In this document: piece after piece, positions 23,996 through 25,791 of the stretch
Layout of the letters: each line of letters starts with the position of its first letter
Position numbering within the stretch: the stretch's first letter is position 1
DNA from: Euryarchaeota archaeon UBA128
Lineage (GTDB): Archaea; Thermoplasmatota; Poseidoniia; Poseidoniales; Poseidoniaceae
Length of the DNA stretch: 25,791 bases
Reading direction: 5' to 3'
Assembly: GCA_002496955.1 (NCBI GenBank)
Contig: DALZ01000064.1
Location: 1 to 25,791 of the forward strand
Program-made: the position numbers and the translations under genes
The notes under the pieces: model-generated
What the model was told of the DNA's origin: nothing
The model's database searches: none
Seen by the model: only the letters and a program-made list of their open reading frames with translations

Positions 23996-25768
23996 ATGCG
24001 TGGCAAATCCACTATACTGGCACTAATGATGATAACTATTGTTTCGGCACCGCTTGTTTATGCTGAACCACATGATGATGGCTCAACTCAAACCATCACC
24101 GGCACAGAAACATGGTCCAGTGACTCACTGCTCGACGGTGATTTGATAATAGCAAACAATGGAATTCTTACCATAGACAGTTCAATAGATGTCGGAACTG
24201 GCAGTTCGATCACAGTTGAAGAAGGCGGTAGTCTAATCCTTAACGGTGCATTGAATTCTGCTGAACCAGTAAATCGCTTGTTCATGGAGGTATTCAACAC
24301 CACTGTGCTAGAACCGTATTTCCAAGGGTTGATTGATTCTGGAACCCTGCGAGTAAATTTTGCTTCTGAGTATTTCACCAACATGGAAGTCTATGTCAAA
24401 ACTAACGATGTCAGTCAATCCTGGACAGGCGAAGATTACCTAGATTTTAATGTCCAATTCAATGATGCTCCTGCACTCGTTGAATTTAGTGGATTCCTCC
24501 AGTATCAAGTGTTAGTTGAATCAATTCAAGCATTCGATAGCAATGGTGCAATCTACACACTAGGTGCTGATGAATGGAATCATAACAATGGTGTGCTTGT
24601 CCTAGAAGAAACCAATGCTAAATTTTCTGTATCAATAAATGGGGAATTTACGGCTAGCGGCGCAACCATGACTGGTGCTGAAATAATGTGCTCAGGTGAA
24701 TGTCACCTAGACAATTCAACTCTTTCCTGGAGTGCTCCAATCAATGTTCAATCGAGCGGCGCATTAACAGCCGAAACAAGTAACATCAACGGTAGCAGAA
24801 CATATGAAGATATAATAGTCCATGATTCTGGAGAGATAACATATGACGTCAGCACAATGACTGGTACCGGTGGTCCAACTGACATGTGGATAAGATTGCT
24901 ATCCCAGAGAATAATCGAAACCAATCTAAAAGACGCTCCCGCAAGCGTTCACTTCCAAGGAATTGGATATCAGGCTAATAGTGGAGATTTCATACTTGAT
25001 GAAAATGGCGCGATTAATCTCGATGGATACAATAATCCTGAGACAAGTAAGTACATCAGAATGACAGAATGGGTTGACGGAAATGGTGACTTTCACGAGG
25101 AAGATGGTAGTGTAATAATAACACTAAATGGCGGTAACTCAGTCTGGAATAGCAACTATTCCATTACCATTGAACCAGCCCCAAAGATGCCGTCATACAC
25201 TGCAAACATCGCCTTGCCATATGTTGTTATCGATAGTATTGTTCCCGAAGATACACAAGGAACAGTTGACAAAGGTTTGGGCGTAATGCTTACTGTTTCT
25301 AACACTGGAGATGCGGATGTTGCAACCAATATCAAATGCTATGAAGGCAATGACGAAGCTGACGTAGCAACTATGTTCGTTAGCCTAACAATTGGCCAAA
25401 CTAAAGAGGTACCCGCAGTTTGGTATGCTAATTCATCAGGCGCTAAATCTCTTAATTGTCGAATCACTGTGCCCAATTTCTTCAATACCCTTGCTGAGGA
25501 TGTAACCTCTGTTACCGGAACCGATTCTGAGTTAGTCAATTTCAAAGAAGCAGAGGATCTTGAGGACATACCGATAATTCTCTATGCAGCAATTGTTATT
25601 GTAATCATATTGGGAACTGTCATCTTCTCACGCGCTTCTGCCAAAAAACTGGCCAAACAACAATCTGTTGACGGCCAAGGTCAAAGCAAGGACTATGATG
25701 ACGATGGAATTGATGATATGATTGAGTCAATGGATGAGAATATCGATTCCGATGATGGGCACGAATAA
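23996..25768 (+). CDS. Secreted, C-terminally anchored surface protein with CARDB-like domain
   Basis: A 590-residue surface protein. Residues 1-23 are a signal peptide (MRGK, hydrophobic core, cleavage at VYA-E). The mature start, ITGTETWSSDSLLDGDLI with ITVEEGGSLILNG, resembles the corresponding region of the beta-helix protein (GQETWTGTHTLTDNITVAPG). The centre is beta-rich with a Cys pair (CSGEC). Residues of about 405-505 look like a CARDB-type module (LGVMLTVSNTGDADVATNIKC). One membrane helix lies at about 525-545 (ILYAAIVIVIILGTVIF), followed by basic RASAKKLAK and an Asp-rich tail (DYDDDGIDDMIESMDENIDS) like a calcium-binding repeat, but predicted on the cytoplasmic side. No Shine-Dalgarno site; a weak T-rich element near 23966-23974 is at the right distance for a leaderless start. 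It lies 61 bp after carS. Function unknown; probably structural or adhesive. Confidence 0.8.
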   Translation: MRGKSTILALMMITIVSAPLVYAEPHDDGSTQTITGTETWSSDSLLDGDLIIANNGILTIDSSIDVGTGSSITVEEGGSLILNGALNSAEPVNRLFMEVFNTTVLEPYFQGLIDSGTLRVNFASEYFTNMEVYVKTNDVSQSWTGEDYLDFNVQFNDAPALVEFSGFLQYQVLVESIQAFDSNGAIYTLGADEWNHNNGVLVLEETNAKFSVSINGEFTASGATMTGAEIMCSGECHLDNSTLSWSAPINVQSSGALTAETSNINGSRTYEDIIVHDSGEITYDVSTMTGTGGPTDMWIRLLSQRIIETNLKDAPASVHFQGIGYQANSGDFILDENGAINLDGYNNPETSKYIRMTEWVDGNGDFHEEDGSVIITLNGGNSVWNSNYSITIEPAPKMPSYTANIALPYVVIDSIVPEDTQGTVDKGLGVMLTVSNTGDADVATNIKCYEGNDEADVATMFVSLTIGQTKEVPAVWYANSSGAKSLNCRITVPNFFNTLAEDVTSVTGTDSELVNFKEAEDLEDIPIILYAAIVIVIILGTVIFSRASAKKLAKQQSVDGQGQSKDYDDDGIDDMIESMDENIDSDDGHE

Positions 25769-25791
25769 TACGAACAGATTGTCTTAGTTTT

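Noticed and set aside
1..25791. CRISPR arrays, tRNA or rRNA genes, insertion sequences
   Set aside because: I found no regularly spaced direct repeats, no tRNA-like cloverleaf, no rRNA segments and no transposase in the window.

Overview
The window looks like a chromosomal piece of a marine planktonic euryarchaeon, most likely Poseidoniales (Marine Group II) or a close relative. This placement is inference, as no marker gene such as rRNA is present. The archaeal signs are a CDP-archaeol synthase (carS), an STT3/AglB oligosaccharyltransferase, three pilin-like proteins with an archaeal-type N-terminal hydrophobic segment, TATA boxes about 26-30 nt upstream of start codons that fit leaderless mRNAs, and T-run terminators. 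Coding density is very high: no gene-free stretch exceeds about 145 bp. I see no RNA genes, insertion sequences, CRISPR arrays or phage genes.

Layout. (1) 2-3891, plus strand: the tail of an unidentified gene, then three pilin-like genes in a tight run with 4-bp stop/start overlaps (ATGA, GTGA). One is a very large 741-residue protein. (2) 3892-12181, minus strand: a cytoplasmic winged-helix/STAND-NTPase/TPR protein lies directly behind a 1473-residue secreted beta-helix protein with a C-terminal membrane anchor and a Gln-rich cytoplasmic tail. Upstream of these is a membrane-anchored subtilisin-like protease. (3) 12234-21752, minus strand: a single 3172-codon gene with an STT3 oligosaccharyltransferase core, an unusual multi-helix N-terminal extension, and about 1750 residues of extracellular beta-sandwich modules ending in another membrane anchor. 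(4) 21896-23934: purD (minus) and carS (plus), divergently transcribed from a 71-bp spacer with two TATA-like boxes. (5) 23996-25768, plus strand: a smaller secreted, C-terminally anchored protein that resembles the beta-helix protein at its N-terminus.

Apart from purD and carS, nearly everything concerns the cell surface: pilus-like assembly, N-glycosylation, extracellular proteolysis and large anchored ectodomains. The most unusual items are the giant oligosaccharyltransferase fusion, whose ectodomain is dense in candidate glycosylation sites, and the STAND-type protein encoded with no gap behind a large surface protein. A working hypothesis is that these two form a surface-sensing pair. 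That is inference from gene order and domain content only.
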